Origin: Aphrocallistes beatrix
Lineage: Eukaryota; Porifera; Hexactinellida; Sceptrulophora; Aphrocallistidae
Length of the DNA: 64,000 bases
NCBI GenBank assembly: GCA_963281255.1
Contig: OY725491.1
Coordinates: 4,576,857-4,640,856, forward strand
Direction of reading: 5' to 3'
Each line of letters begins with the position of its first letter. Position 1 is the first letter of the stretch. Position numbers and translations under genes: made by a program. The notes beneath the pieces were generated by a model. The model saw nothing but the letters and a program-made list of their open reading frames with translations. It ran no database searches and had not been told where the DNA came from. Positions 33,880-45,169 of this stretch are shown here, piece after piece.

Positions 33880-34330
33880 GCTTCCTTTTAATATCTTCAT
33901 CACTTCGAAAGACCTAAGAAAATCTCTAATGGCTCTGGGCCATTCTGTACCCAGATCAGTAACTTTATTTTAGAGCAAGTGTTCAAGTATGGCGCGCTTG
34001 TATCTGAGAGAATTAAGCATGATTTACACCCTAGGAAAATCAACAAGTGAAAAGTCAGCATTACACAAACGAATGGACTTCAATGCGAAATAGGAAATAC
34101 TTCAATATCCATGGTATTGATTATTTTTGGAATTTAGAGTTGGTTAGAATACGAGGATGCTTTTCAGCAGAGAGATGTTCTGAGACACTTTCTAATAGAC
34201 TCATTGAATATGACATAGATTTCGACTGATATTGTAGCTGTTACCATAGATGGATGCACCATGATGGGAAAACTTGGTCGATTAATTCCAACACTTCATC
34301 AATTATGTTACGCCCATGGTCTTTAACTGT
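33880..34330 (+). pseudogene. hAT transposase relic, central part
   Basis: Disrupted plus-strand frames read PFNIFITSKDLRKSLMALGH, then TNEWTSMRNRKYFNIH, WNLELVRIRGCFSAE and DIVAVTIDGCTMMGKLGRLI. This order follows hAT-family transposases (DEWTS..NRRYLN, W.LGL..I.G...AE, DI....DGA..M.K.G). Several stops and shifts are present. The C-terminal part lies inverted just downstream (34360-34644). Confidence 0.65.
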
Positions 34331-34359
34331 GATACATGACCTTTTTTATCAAAAGCATA

Positions 34360-34644
34360 CTAAGCTTCTCTGTCATTTTGTTTTTTATGCTTTAATAAAT
34401 CAAGTTTATCGAAATTGAAGTAACAGAAACGTTTTGCCAGGTTTAATAAACTAGAAACATTTATCTCAAGACGATTCTTTGGGTCAAGAAATGAGAATTC
34501 CTTTAAGGTGCTATCCTTAAAAGGGAATTTAGCAAACATTTTAGTGACACTGCTTTCATAGAATAACCTTACACTCGTATAAAATCTTTTCTCAATAGTT
34601 GTGCCAATAACTTCATCTGCAATGTCAGGTTCAGTTAAGAGCAT
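34360..34644 (-). pseudogene. hAT transposase relic, inverted C-terminal part
   Basis: A 94-codon frame with TIEKRFYTSVRLFYESSVTK, MFAKFPFKDSTLKEFSFLDP and KNR, as in the region before the dimerisation block of ZBED/hAT-type transposases. It lies on the strand opposite to 33880-34330 and only 30 bp away. An inversion breakpoint within one original gene is the simplest reading. Confidence 0.55.
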
Positions 34645-34928
34645 CCGTGTAGATGTCCCGATCCCAAGTTCATTATCGTCATTTTAGTGTGTAATAGCTG
34701 CATAGTGCATATTTAGAGAGTTTACATTAGTTCTACTCGATATTTTGAAAATAGACATTCGTTAAGGGAAATATGGTTGCGGGGGAAAATAGTCGTGGGT
34801 AGTGTAAGTAGGCATTTTCAGTTTTAAATAGTGTCAGATTTCCCGTAAAAGTGACATTTTAATTTTGTGAGGGGGTGGTTAAATGGATTTTTGGAAGCAT
34901 AATAATGAGTAAATACCAAGAATTAATC

Positions 34929-35047
34929 ATTTAGAACTAATGCCAACTCTCCCAAAATTGAGTAGAACAATGCCAATTCTCTAAAAACTCTGTAGAACTA
35001 AAGCCAACTCCCTAAATCTCCATTAGAACTAATGCTAACTCTTCATA
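34929..35047 (+). repeat. tandem repeat, four units of about 31 bp
   Basis: Units begin AGAACTAATGCCAACTCTC with differing spacer tails (CAAAATTGAGT, TAAAAACTCTGT and similar). The units have diverged, so the array is not recent. Confidence 0.8.
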
Positions 35048-36639
35048 ACTCCGTGTATACCATTATAAGGAAATTTTATTCAAATAGGACAGATATTAAT
35101 ACTACGTTAATTGAATATACAACGATTTCAAATCATTATTTTCTACAGAAATTTTGAGTGCGGCTCTCGATGAGTTAAATTCAAAAATACACTTTTTGGG
35201 AGCTCATGAAATAAGATAAATTGTTTTTAAAAAATTATCTGTTTGAAAACAAGATTCGATACAACTTTAAAACCCTATGTCCCCTTTCTTGAATTATTTT
35301 CGCGCGAAATGCTTAAATATGGAAAATGAACTGATTAGAATTTTCAATTTTTTTCCTATTAAAATTTTTATTTCCTATCTCTTAGCTACAACATAAATAA
35401 AATATTTTTGTATGGAAAAATTTCTAAAATCTGTTCAATTCATTTTCTTCTACACGCCAAGATATTTCCAAAACCGTCGAGATTTTTACTTCCGACCTTA
35501 GTAACTTGAATTACTTTGTTTGATTTTTTTAATAAAACAAAAATTTTGGGGCCAGTGTTAATATTGTGTTAATTGCTACCTACAGTCGAAAATATCCCCA
35601 TAATTAGTTAATCAATGATTTTTTGTGTGTACAGAAAATATTTGGGCCTTTCGTATCTCTAGACTCATCAGATAGTTACCAACTAGGTTCGTCTATTTGT
35701 GAACAATTAGTCTGTATTTTTAGTTTTATTTTTTTTGCTTTAGTTTTTGGTTAATATTAGTATATTTTCTTTTTTTTATGATTATACGAGTAACAAATAA
35801 GTGCGAAACATTTACCCAGAGACTCTCCCGAAGTTTCCCAGTATAGTTCAGCTTCTGTTGTTACATCTAGAACAGAACCACATCTCATTCTTCTTCGGTA
35901 CTTTTAGTATGTTTTTGGTCTGTCGTAGAGAAAAGAAATGAGACCAGTATCGGTAGATTGCACTGTACCCAGATATCCCTATCATCTCTAGATATGCCAT
36001 CTCTGATTACTGATGGATATTTATGAAGGTCAATTCCTAATTCCTCAAAGATTTTCAGATAACTTACACAACATAATTGAATTTAATGACGGCAAGTGCT
36101 GCACCTAAATTCATTAATTCATTTCGACTGACCCAGTTTTAGGGATGTGTTTCCAGATCAGCTTGTGAGTATTTAGATTGTTTTCCTACCTTTGACTTTG
36201 TCCAAAATGTTCTCGCTCATATGAGGGGCCAAAATATCAAGTCACGCTTACGGCAAACTTGAGAAGGGAGGCATGGATGTAGTGGAACAATGTCTGATTC
36301 AATGTCATCTGGTGATTACACCAAGAGTCTCTCCTTTTTTTGCAAAATTTGTGCATTTCTTTGCAATTCAGTTCATTGCCGATAGACGGTTTATAATGCC
36401 AATCAATGCATTTTTGATATGAAAAACCGGTTGATCGTGATTAATTCTATAACGAGAGCATATAAAGATGTTACTTAACTTTATCGATCATACCGTCGCT
36501 CAAAAGATTTTTTCATATATAGTTTGAGCGAAAAGTGTCGCAATCGTGCTTCAGATCTCTTCAGTTTTCGTCAAAAATTTTCACTGATCTTTTGTTTTCG
36601 TTCTTAGTCCTGCTTTTGGCTAATAAATTGTTCATATTA
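35048..36639. other. 1.6 kb without recognisable genes
   Basis: Strongly AT-rich with many poly-T runs. No frame or repeat I can support. Confidence 0.4.
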
Positions 36640-37412
36640 GTTTTCACTTCATCAAAAGATTTTTTATTTTCAAATAAATGTATTCTTATACGCTTTTGAG
36701 CATGGCATAAGCATTCTTTTCTAAAGATTTCAACCTGGTGTTCGGAATAAATATTTTTTCAATATTGAAATGCTCTTATCAGCACAAGCACCATCAGCAA
36801 TCATAGTTGAATAAATAAGGTTTTGTTCAACGTATCTCTCAAAAGTTACCGGTGTTAGCTTCGACTCGAGAGCAACAGAACTTATGCAACCATATTTATT
36901 AGCTTTGCAAATTTTTTTCGTTTACTTGACCAATCAATGTACTGATCTCGTGTTATTCGGTTTTCTCTTAGTGCCGGCTGTTTTTCAGTGCATAGTCAGC
37001 ATGAATTGCATCTCAAAATCTGTTTTTCCCAGATTCTGTACTAATGGCACTGGCAAAAACATTAACGGAAATGGTCACCTCTAGGTCCTCCTCCTCTGAT
37101 ATGCACCATCACTTCAACATCAAACATTCTATTCTCGGGAACATGAAATTTCCGACATAGTTCATTGCATGCTCTCTTGCAGCTATTTCTAGCAATTTTC
37201 GTCACAGTTTGACTCACATAGGTTTGGATATCATTAAAATATCTCTGCTTAGAGCTTTCAGAATTCCCAAAATGTAATTCGAAAGGTCTAAACCCGATTA
37301 CCAATTCCAAACATACGCCCCTGGGATTTGCAAGATATTGATTTCGATTGTCTTCCGTTTCCGTCATTAGTTTGAATAGAGTTGGAAAAATCGGTTCCGG
37401 AATCACACGCAT
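36640..37412 (-). pseudogene. Mutator-like transposase-domain relic
   Basis: The 116-codon frame at 37412-37062 reads VCLELVIGFRPFELHFGNSE, then FNDIQTYVSQTVTKIARNSC, ACNELCRKFHVPENRMFDVE and VMV. It resembles the lead-in to the first catalytic Asp in the insect and invertebrate Mutator-like transposase-domain proteins, where DVEVSVDGTW is expected. Here the Asp-containing segment is already degraded. Downstream, another frame with stops reads ESKLTPVTFERYVEQNL and MIADGACADKSISIL, like the GDGDSK region. Family call from memory; moderate doubt. Confidence 0.4.
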
Positions 37413-37499
37413 CGTAAATGATATAAATCAACAATTCTGGAAGTAAATGTTGATTTATAGAATCGAAAATTGCTAATAATATTTTTCACGATGAACTTT

Positions 37500-37925
37500 C
37501 GCTACCAAATCTTGTCGCTCCAAAGCATCCAGAATTTGACACGTTGTTCCAGCTGTTCCAAATATTGAGTGATCGTATTACCCTTAATTAAAACTCTGAT
37601 TAGCTTCTTCTGTTTCATTTTATATCCCATCTCTATCTTTGTCTGAATTTCTATTAGATGAAAATACACATTATACGTAGTAATGTTAGTGGAGAAAACT
37701 GGATGAGGATAGTTAACTCAGTGGCGTAGCAAGGATTTGTGATTGGGGGCAGTCTACAAAGTCTAACTTTGCATAATGATCAAAATCCAATGGTTGGGAG
37801 AAGACTGCCCTCCAATGTCGCCTGATGGCTACACCTATGTCAGGGTCACGCAATATTTATTTTATTGAGTGCGATTTCTCAGTTCGAGGGTTATGATAGC
37901 ACACGTATAATAGATCACATTTTGA
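37500..37925 (+). repeat. direct repeat, copy D2
   Basis: Second copy of the segment at 33343-33835, lacking the four-unit tandem expansion. It overlaps the left part of the MITE at 37721. Confidence 0.75.
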
Positions 37926-38055
37926 GCACAATAATGTAGTATTGATATTGAAATAGATAAATTTAGCCAGCTAATCAAGTATTGAATATTTGTATTGAGT
38001 TAGAAAATGAGAGAAGTGTTTGAATACTCGAATCCATCCCTGGATACGCCACTGA
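37721..38055. mobile_element. MITE with CAGTGGCGTAGC ends
   Basis: Left end CAGTGGCGTAGCAAGGAT, right end CCTGGATACGCCACTG (inverted). Similar single ends occur at 33563 and 48532. Non-coding. Target duplication not resolved. Confidence 0.65.
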
Positions 38056-38317
38056 AACTAAATATCCTACATTCCAAGACAAATTTGATACCCGGTAATT
38101 TCTTAAGAGTTTATTCATCCGAATAAAGTGAAATGATTGGCAACATTCAATTTACTTCATCCATTTTCCTGCAAAATATTTAATTTATATACAAAGCCGA
38201 CGAATATTGCAGCGATATTGTTGGCTTGTTATATAGCATCAAAATAAAAAAATATTTTAAGAGTAAGAATATTCGTAAAACTACAAATAGTTCGGGGTAG
38301 ATTGAGGCAATATAATA

Positions 38318-39622
38318 CGAGGGGTGCCCGATAAGTTTTTAGCCTTGAACATATATTAAGTCATTATTAACGAACCATACATTTTTCTTATAACTCGATA
38401 CTTTACTAACTGACTCTGTAAATCCTAGCTCTCTACTATATATTTTTCTGAAGTTTTGCTACATTTTGTATGATGGCTCAGGCAAATATTACTGAAAATA
38501 TTATCCTCACAAAAGAGCAAATTCGGGCAATTATTCTTTTTCAATTTAAAATGGATAAAACAATTGATGATTGTTACCAACAGTTAATACAAGCTTTCGG
38601 TAACGATGTTACATCTCTTGCTACTGTAAAAAACTGGTACAGAGAGTTTAGAAGAGGAAATTTTGACCTTACTGACAAACCTAGACCAGGGTCGCCGTTG
38701 ACTGCTTCGACCCCAGAGAACATCAGCGCAATTGAGAAGTTGGTACTTAATGATAAGCACATAACCTATAGACAGATTCAGTACGAGTTGGGTATCAGTA
38801 ATGATGTGATCCAATTCATCCTACACTAAATTCTACACTTAACAAAAGTCTGTGCAAGGTGGATTCCTCATTTGCTCAAACCTGAGCAGAAAGTAGCCCG
38901 AATTGATTGGTGCAAGAAAATGAAGTCAAAATTCAAAAAAGGCACTTCTCCTCTGGTTTCCAAAGTGATTACGGGTGATGAAACATGGATTTATCATTAT
39001 GACCCAGAATCCAAAGAGCAGAGCCGTCAGTGGACTCCAATAGGTGAACCTCCCCCTCAAAAAGTTAGGAAAAGTCAGTATTCTAAGAAGCAAATGTATG
39101 CAATATTCTTTGATCCTAAAGGTATTCGTGCAGTAGTTGCACTAGAGAGTGGAAAAACAGTCTCTTCAGAATGGTACACCACTAGTTGCCTCCCAGAACT
39201 CATTCAAAATGTTCATAAAATGCGACCAGAAGATGGGACAAGGGGTTTACTGCTGCATCATGATAATGCAAGTTCACATAAGGCCCTGAAAACAAGGAAA
39301 TTTATTGAAGAAACTGGCTTCGAGGAGTTATCTCACCCACCCTACAGCCCAGATTTAGCTCCATGTGACTTCTGGCTCTTTCCTCGTATTAAGAAGAAGT
39401 TGAAGGGGAGGGTTTTCAGCAGCAATGATGAAGTGCGGTCAGCATTATCAGAGGCTTTGGAGGACATCCGAGAAAATGAGTTCGCCGAAGCTTTTGATAG
39501 TTGGTTTTGCAGAATGGACAAGTGTATTAAAGCTGGAGGAGAGTATTTTGAACAATTATAATAATGCATTCTATTATAATGCTGTTTTCGAATCAAGGCT
39601 AAAAACTTATCGGGCACCCCTC
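38318..39622 (+). mobile_element. mariner element, nearly intact
   Basis: 1305 bp bounded by inverted repeats that begin CGAGGGGTGCCCGATAAG and extend through TTTTTAGCCTTG (about 30 bp, almost perfect), flanked by TA on both sides. It encodes a full-length mariner transposase frame with a single stop codon. The length, TIRs and TA duplication are typical of mariner elements. It looks recent. Confidence 0.95.
38470..39561 (+). pseudogene. mariner transposase (D,D34D) with one in-frame stop
   Basis: The two frames 38470-38829 and 38872-39561 are in the same phase and separated only by a TAA at 38827-38829, after which ILHLTKVCARW continues in frame. Together they form about 363 codons, close to the usual 340-360. 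The N-terminal half has two helix-turn-helix segments (VKNWYREFRRGNFDL, then a GRP-like linker KPRPGSP). The catalytic triad is intact: Asp in ITGDETWIYHYD, Asp in LLHHDNAS and Asp in LAPCDFW. The last two are separated by 34 residues, the D34D signature. The WVPHEL motif appears as RWIPHLL and YSPDLAP is exact. The stop inactivates this copy unless read through. Confidence 0.95.
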
Positions 39623-40228
39623 GTACTGTCCTTATGCATCTTATATATTAAAACGCTAGGATTTGTTTGTTTGTTCATTGTATTTAAATTGCCATTTACT
39701 GGTGTCAAATAATGAGTCTACGATTAATTAAGTCTGAATATCTAAATGAAATTTTACATCTCAGGAAAAAATACTCTTTCTATACATTTAGTGACTGGTA
39801 GTTGTAAACGTTTTAGCTGTGTTGACTACTCACCTCGGTGCGCGGGACTTTGTGGGATGTCTGGGTAGCAATGCTTGGGAAGGTGCGGGAAACTTGGGTA
39901 TCTCCATTTTTTATAATTAGAAATTCCAGTCATCTTAGCCTAGCATAATTTATTCAAATCAAATATGCATTAAAATAACGCTTTTAGAAGAAAAACTATT
40001 TGAAACTCAGTGTTTTTTACCTTTTAGCATGGAACCATAAAATTAAGACAAATTTAAAACAAGGTTCACAATTCAGCAATTTTATCGATAAAAAGTCCAG
40101 TTAGATTTTTCTACAACTAACAAAAATAAGATACTCACCATTTCTAAAAGGTGTCGGAAAGACATAGAATTGACGTTCAGTCGATAGAGAATCTACTGTA
40201 GAATATAAATGAACAATTGCTAATTATA
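39623..40228. other. spacer with a solo MITE end
   Basis: AT-rich. 39835-39905 resembles one arm of the foldback MITE at 25787-26133. No gene seen. Confidence 0.4.
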
Positions 40229-40803
40229 CTTAGGGCGGTCAGAAAGTTCTAATCAGTGTTATCATACACTCTTATTGTACCTTATTAGATTGATATTGAA
40301 GCTTGAATTTACTTCTTAACACATTCACAAGTGATACCAATTTACAAAATCAAAATCTAGAGAAAACTCTTTGTATACCACTTCCTATATATTGTGTCGC
40401 TTGAGCCACCGTGTAAAATTATGGCCACAAACCACCCGACCTTCCCTCAAGAGTAACGACATTACAAGGGCATTACTAAGCGATACGAATGCTCAAATAC
40501 AAATCAATCTTAGGAAGTTGATGGGAATGATACTCTCTCAGATTCAAATATCTGATAATGGAGCCTACTTTTTAGGGAAGGACGAGTGGTGAACGGGTGA
40601 TTTGTGGCCATAATTTTACACGGTGGCTCAAGCGACACAATATATAGGACGTGGTATACAAAGAGTTTTCTCTAGATTTTGATTCTGTAAATTGGTATCA
40701 CTTGTGAATGTGTTAAGAAGTAAATTCAAGCTTCAATATCGATCCAATAAGGTACAATAAGAGTATATGATAGCACTGATTAGAGCTTTCTGACCGCCCT
40801 AAG
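40229..40803. mobile_element. foldback MITE, CTTAGGGCGGTCAGAAAG ends
   Basis: Arms of about 200 bp are almost perfectly inverted (for example GTCGCTTGAGCCACCGTG on the left and its inverse on the right). A short central part separates them. Both ends begin CTTAGGGCGGTCAGAAAG and are flanked by TA. Shares the CTTAGG start and TA target with the element at 58301-59062. Confidence 0.9.
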
Positions 40804-41167
40804 TATAAATGAAATGTTATCAAATAGAGCGCAAAATATTAAATCAGATTTATATTTAAAAAATTCCATTAGTTTTATCAACGATTGATAACTTATAATT
40901 ATAGGAAATTCATTATCGAATTTGTTATCATAAATGCTCTAAATTGAGAAATAGTAATGGAATCTTACTCGAGTGCATAGGCTTAGGCTCCGGCAAGGTT
41001 GGGTAGGGTCATAGTTCTACCAATATTTTCCAATCCTGGGTTCTAGCCGAAGGGCTCTACCAATCCTCATTCCTATTCTGTGCCCCTGGAGTTGTAAATA
41101 TATAGCATTCCATTTAGTAAGAAATTTTAATTTTAAATAACTACAAAGTATATAAGTAATTATAATA

Positions 41168-41270
41168 AACAACCGCGCTTCGCTTGCTTGAGCTGCGCAG
41201 CTGGAGGACACTTTGTGTCCGCAGGAGGCGACTAGGCTCACATTGATTAATTAATCGGTATTATATAGTA
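41168..41270 (-). mobile_element. Helitron-like 3' tail, truncated copy
   Basis: Minus-strand copy of the GC-rich tail (CGCGCTTCGCTTGCTTG, GGACACTTTGTGTCCGC) followed by TCACATTGATTAATTAA. The remainder of the element is absent. Confidence 0.6.
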
Positions 41271-41437
41271 CTGGGTATCTAAAAGGATACACAGTCTTAT
41301 CCGAAATCTTGAATCGTGACTTGACTAGTGCCTAAGTAGAATTGAGTCGCGATTCGCAAAATAGAAAACCGATGTTTAAATATTTATAATACAAATACTA
41401 CAAATGCAAATATATTCTAGTGATTTTAATACATAAC

Positions 41438-42694
41438 TTAATCCCTAGAATAAATCTGCAGACCGTAGTCCTTATTCCTAGATACAACAACTAATGTTTG
41501 TTTGTTAGTGAGAGCTACTCCATGTGGATAATGAAGCATTCCCACTTCGTGACCTTGCCGCCCTAAAGTGTGGAGGAGAGTTGCTTCTTTTGAAAATATT
41601 TCGATTTGGCTACTCGAAGTATCGCTGAGAAGCAAATTACAGTCAGAATCCAGACTGAAAAACAAAGGGTCTCTAACCTGCATTCCAATTCCACGCGTGA
41701 TTAGAGATCGTAATAGGTCTCCGGAATAAGAAAAAACGCTAACGCAAGGAGAGCTCTGGCAGAGAACAAACACTTCGACAGGAGTCAGCTTTATGTCACG
41801 TGGTCGTAGCATGGAGAGGTGTGAGATGTGACGCAGGTAGTAGAGGTCGCTGTTCAGGATTTGGATTCGATTGTTGTTGTAATCAGTAACGAAGACATCT
41901 CCGTTGGTAGAGACAGCGAGCTGTCTAGACTTATCGAACTGTCCCAAACCAGACCCTAGGCCCCCCAGCCCAGCGACAAGGTAGATGTCGGATTCCACTT
42001 TGAAATGGAATACGAAGTCTTTCAGTGTGTCCGTTACATACACATTGTCATTATGGACCGCTATACCCCATGGATTCCTCATGTCTTCGTGAGAGAATGT
42101 GTTCAAGAACTCTCCTGTCTCCGAGAAGATGGACACGCGTGAGATGTCGTCTTGATGCTCCCAGCTAGACCACCCCTCAGCGACATAAATCTGGTTTGTA
42201 CGGGAATCTACTGCGACACCATGAGGATGCCAGAGTTCTCCCGGCGCTCTTCCTCTCCTGGCTACAGCCATTGTAGGTCGCATTTCTCGGTATCGGGGTA
42301 CAGCTGGCTCTTCTACCTCTGCTACCTCTCCCACGTCTCGGATCATCTGCTCCAGCTCTCCAGTCTCACCGCGGAACAAAAGGCGTGTGTTGGGGTAAGG
42401 TCTACGAATATCTGCTAGCTTTTCATCCAATTTATCGAGAATCTCTAGCTGCGTTTCGCGAAGTGGGTTTATTTGGAGTCTACTCTCGGTTTCGGCTCTC
42501 AATCCGATCAACTCTTCCTCTTCTCTTGCGCTGGCTACTGGCCTGCCAGCCATCTCTATGCGGGCGTCACGAGCTATTTCGAGGAGCGACAATCGTCTCT
42601 GGTTGAGACAAGCGATCAAGTGATCGAAGAAATGGTTGATGTGTTTCTCTGCGGAGTCTGTGGTTTGTGGAATGTCGGAAAATTGAACTGCCAT
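41438..42694 (-). CDS. coiled-coil and NHL-repeat protein (TRIM2/3/71-like, without RING or B-box)
   Basis: 418 codons in one exon. Residues 10-125 form an alpha-helical coiled coil (NQRRLSLLEIARDARIEM and on). From about 150 come NHL-type beta-propeller blades: PGELWHPHGVAVDSRTNQIY (NHL 1), MRNPWGIAVHNDNVYVTD (NHL 2), GQFDKSRQLAVSTNGDVFVT (NHL 3), two weaker blades, and MLHYPHGVALTNKQTLVVV (last). TRIM-NHL proteins bind RNA or protein partners through the propeller and dimerise through the coiled coil. This one has no RING or B-box, so ubiquitin-ligase activity is not expected. Very similar short coiled-coil/NHL proteins are, as I recall, abundant in glass sponges. No signal peptide, so probably cytosolic. 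The start is chosen as the first Met of the frame; a TATATTTATAG stretch lies about 10 bp upstream and may belong to the promoter. Base composition is clearly more GC-rich than the flanks, as expected for a real gene. Confidence 0.85.
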   Translation of the reverse strand: MAVQFSDIPQTTDSAEKHINHFFDHLIACLNQRRLSLLEIARDARIEMAGRPVASAREEEELIGLRAETESRLQINPLRETQLEILDKLDEKLADIRRPYPNTRLLFRGETGELEQMIRDVGEVAEVEEPAVPRYREMRPTMAVARRGRAPGELWHPHGVAVDSRTNQIYVAEGWSSWEHQDDISRVSIFSETGEFLNTFSHEDMRNPWGIAVHNDNVYVTDTLKDFVFHFKVESDIYLVAGLGGLGSGLGQFDKSRQLAVSTNGDVFVTDYNNNRIQILNSDLYYLRHISHLSMLRPRDIKLTPVEVFVLCQSSPCVSVFSYSGDLLRSLITRGIGMQVRDPLFFSLDSDCNLLLSDTSSSQIEIFSKEATLLHTLGRQGHEVGMLHYPHGVALTNKQTLVVVSRNKDYGLQIYSRD

Positions 42695-44401
42695 TCCGGA
42701 ACTATAAATATAGGATAATGTATTGCTTTTAAGAAGGAAGTGGTTAGTGGATAAATACTAGAGATTGTGTCTCGTTCAATTTATAGGAGAATATATATCA
42801 ATTAATGACCAAATCAAATTATTGAGACTAAATTGGATTATTATATTGTAAGGTAAATTGCGTCATCTATTTTATGTGGTTATGACTAATGTTGAGTGTC
42901 TGCATTACATTCTCAAATAGATACGTCTGCTCAGACACAATAATATACTACAGATTGATAAATCCCGTTTCTAGGTAGATCAGACCACATTTGAGTGACT
43001 CAATCTCTATTTAAGGAACTAATCTTCTCGAACATTTGAAGAAATTTGTACCAATCAGAAGTACTAATTAATTCGCTTAATTAAACATTATTTACATTTG
43101 TACAAAGACTAATTAGAATGAATACAGAGAGTTAATGATTTTCAACATAAAAAGTCCCTCACAGATGGGATGAGAGTGTGCTTCCACCTTAATGAGATAA
43201 TGCACATGTGTAGCTCATCATCCCAGGAATATGGGAACACACTCTGTGAGAGGATTTTTTGATATTGAATAATTTATAAATCATATGTCCACTTCAATAA
43301 CTTCCTTTTAAAAGATATTAAACTTGAAATTACGAATAATTAATTGAAATTATATTTAGGATATTATAGGATAAAATTTAATATAAAGTCTCATTATCTA
43401 AATTCGGATTTTTCGTCTCTAACCGCTTATATATGATCTAGGAAACCCGACTTTAAAATACCTAAAAATGTTATATGATTGTAATCGTCGCTTGTCAGCT
43501 GTTTGAAGAGAGGAGAGAACTGGACTTCTCTGAGTGTGAGGATTTCTGGATAGAGTTATAGAGTTAAGGTCACCACGTATTCCATGAGCTGAATATATAT
43601 TCCCTACTCTAGGAAAATTGTAGGATCACATCATTTAGTCTTGTATTAAATCCGTGGTTTTTGTTTTATTTGAAATGAATTATCCTGTGTCTACTGTGTA
43701 GCATCCACCTCACTCAGCTTCTGCACTGCACGGAGATATCGCTGTGAAGGAGAGAGAATGCATTCAGAAGAACTCAGTTTCTGGAGAGCGAGCTTCTCTA
43801 TCTGGACGTGCTAATAGTCAAGCGAGAGGGACTTAAGAAACTAATGAGGCAAATATTAACAAACATTAAAATGGAGAAATAAATACGGAATTTATACATT
43901 GAGTATTTCCCCATGGATAGGAATTATCTAGGAGTGCGAGATGCTCCTTTAAGCATACGATTTGAAGTCCAATCACTTTTAAGAGCGATAAATTTAGGAA
44001 TAGTCTCTTATACCATGATATTAACTATCAATTTAAGCACATTAAAATTTACAGAATTGAGATTAGCAGCGTATCTCCGGTGAGCTGTATAATACTCTGG
44101 ATAGTGTATAGTCCCAAGTAACCCGCTTCAAGCGGGTCAGACCCTTCTTGATATGGAAGCCCAGATTTGATGGAACCTAGGGACTAAGGTGAATGTTTAG
44201 TATGGATGATACAATAGCATGTTAATTGTATTATTATGACATAATTTGAATGGGGAGAGTCCGCAAATGGAGACTGATGAGGAGACGCAATGTCCTGGAC
44301 CTCGCAGCACAAGTGAATACATAATAGAGCTAACCCACTGCTTAATTCTATTAAAAATACTCCGCCACTAAATGCCATGTTCTGATTAACCCATACAAAT
44401 T
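42695..44401. other. 1.7 kb without a supported gene
   Basis: AT-rich. 43134-43270 contains an imperfect palindrome (TCCCTCACAGATGGGATGAG and CACTCTGTGAGAGGATT). 43690-43870 is related to 46974-47135. No protein frame of note. Confidence 0.4.
43690..43870 (+). repeat. dispersed repeat, copy B1
   Basis: TGTAGCATCCACCTCACTCAG, GATATCGCTGTG, GAGAATGCATTCAGA and ACGTGCTAATAGTCAAGC recur in order at 46974-47135. It has the size of a SINE, but I see no clear tRNA-like promoter boxes. Confidence 0.6.
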
Positions 44402-44671
44402 ATGGCAGATGTTGTGAACAATTTTATTAACAATTGTAAGTATAGCTACGAAATAGGAAATCAGCAAAAATATTTTCAGAATGTTGAATCTAGAAAATGT
44501 AATTATAATCTTATGAATCTCTCAATAATATCATATGAAACAGATGAAATTGAAATTATTGACAGATTCACACTAAAACGTCGACGAAAACCAATTGCGA
44601 TAGGATATCCAGATACACTCGCAGAAAAACACAGAAAACCAGAAGACTTTATTCTGAATCTAGATTCATGA
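44402..44671 (+). CDS. unidentified short frame, partly duplicated at 50.9 kb
   Basis: 89 codons beginning MADVVNNFINNCKY and including FTLKRRRKPIAIGYPDTLAE. The DNA from about 44495 to 44770 recurs at 50894-51180 in the same orientation, where the frame is broken by small indels. I do not recognise the product. It may be the N-terminal part of a transposon-borne or host gene, since the homology extends past its stop. Confidence 0.3.
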   Translation: MADVVNNFINNCKYSYEIGNQQKYFQNVESRKCNYNLMNLSIISYETDEIEIIDRFTLKRRRKPIAIGYPDTLAEKHRKPEDFILNLDS

Positions 44672-45101
44672 GAAGATAACGAACCAAAAGTATTTTTCAA
44701 GTCTCAAGACATGCTTAATATTAGTTTTGGTTTGATAGCAGAAATAATTTCCTACTTGAAGACACCCAATCATTTATTAAAAAAGAGTCGAGGCAAGAAG
44801 GAAAATTCAGAAATAGATAGCAATTCTAAGAGATGACGTCTTAACAAACATTGGAAAATTATTCTGAAACCTTATGGAAATAAAATTATACAAGCATTTG
44901 ATTTTGAAAAAATCTCCAAATTCTGCTTAAATATTGAAGGGAGGCTTGATTTCTCAAAATATTTGAAAAAATAATGGAATATATTCTCAAAAATTACTAA
45001 ACGTCAGAACCTAAGGGGCTTCAAGAAGGGGGTTTTCTAGAAAAGACATCGATAAAAATAGCCTCTAACAAAAAGATGTCATAGTTCAGAATTTTATTTA
45101 G

Positions 45102-45162
45102 TTCAAATTAAAAAAGCAAGGGAAACAATTCTATTTGTTCCCTTGCTTTTTTAATTTATGAA
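45102..45162. repeat. perfect hairpin, 25-bp arms
   Basis: AATTAAAAAAGCAAGGGAA and its inverse TTCCCTTGCTTTTTTAATT around a short loop, with only one unpaired base in the arms. No flanking element recognised. It could be a small foldback unit or an RNA hairpin. Confidence 0.8.
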
Positions 45163-45169
45163 CTCTCCA

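Noticed and set aside
33343-37925. LTR retrotransposon bounded by the two direct repeats
   Set aside because: No reverse transcriptase, integrase, primer-binding site or TG..CA ends; the interior consists of DNA-transposon relics.
42152-42718. Plus-strand open frames over the NHL-repeat gene
   Set aside because: Antisense to a clear beta-propeller coding frame; no independent support.
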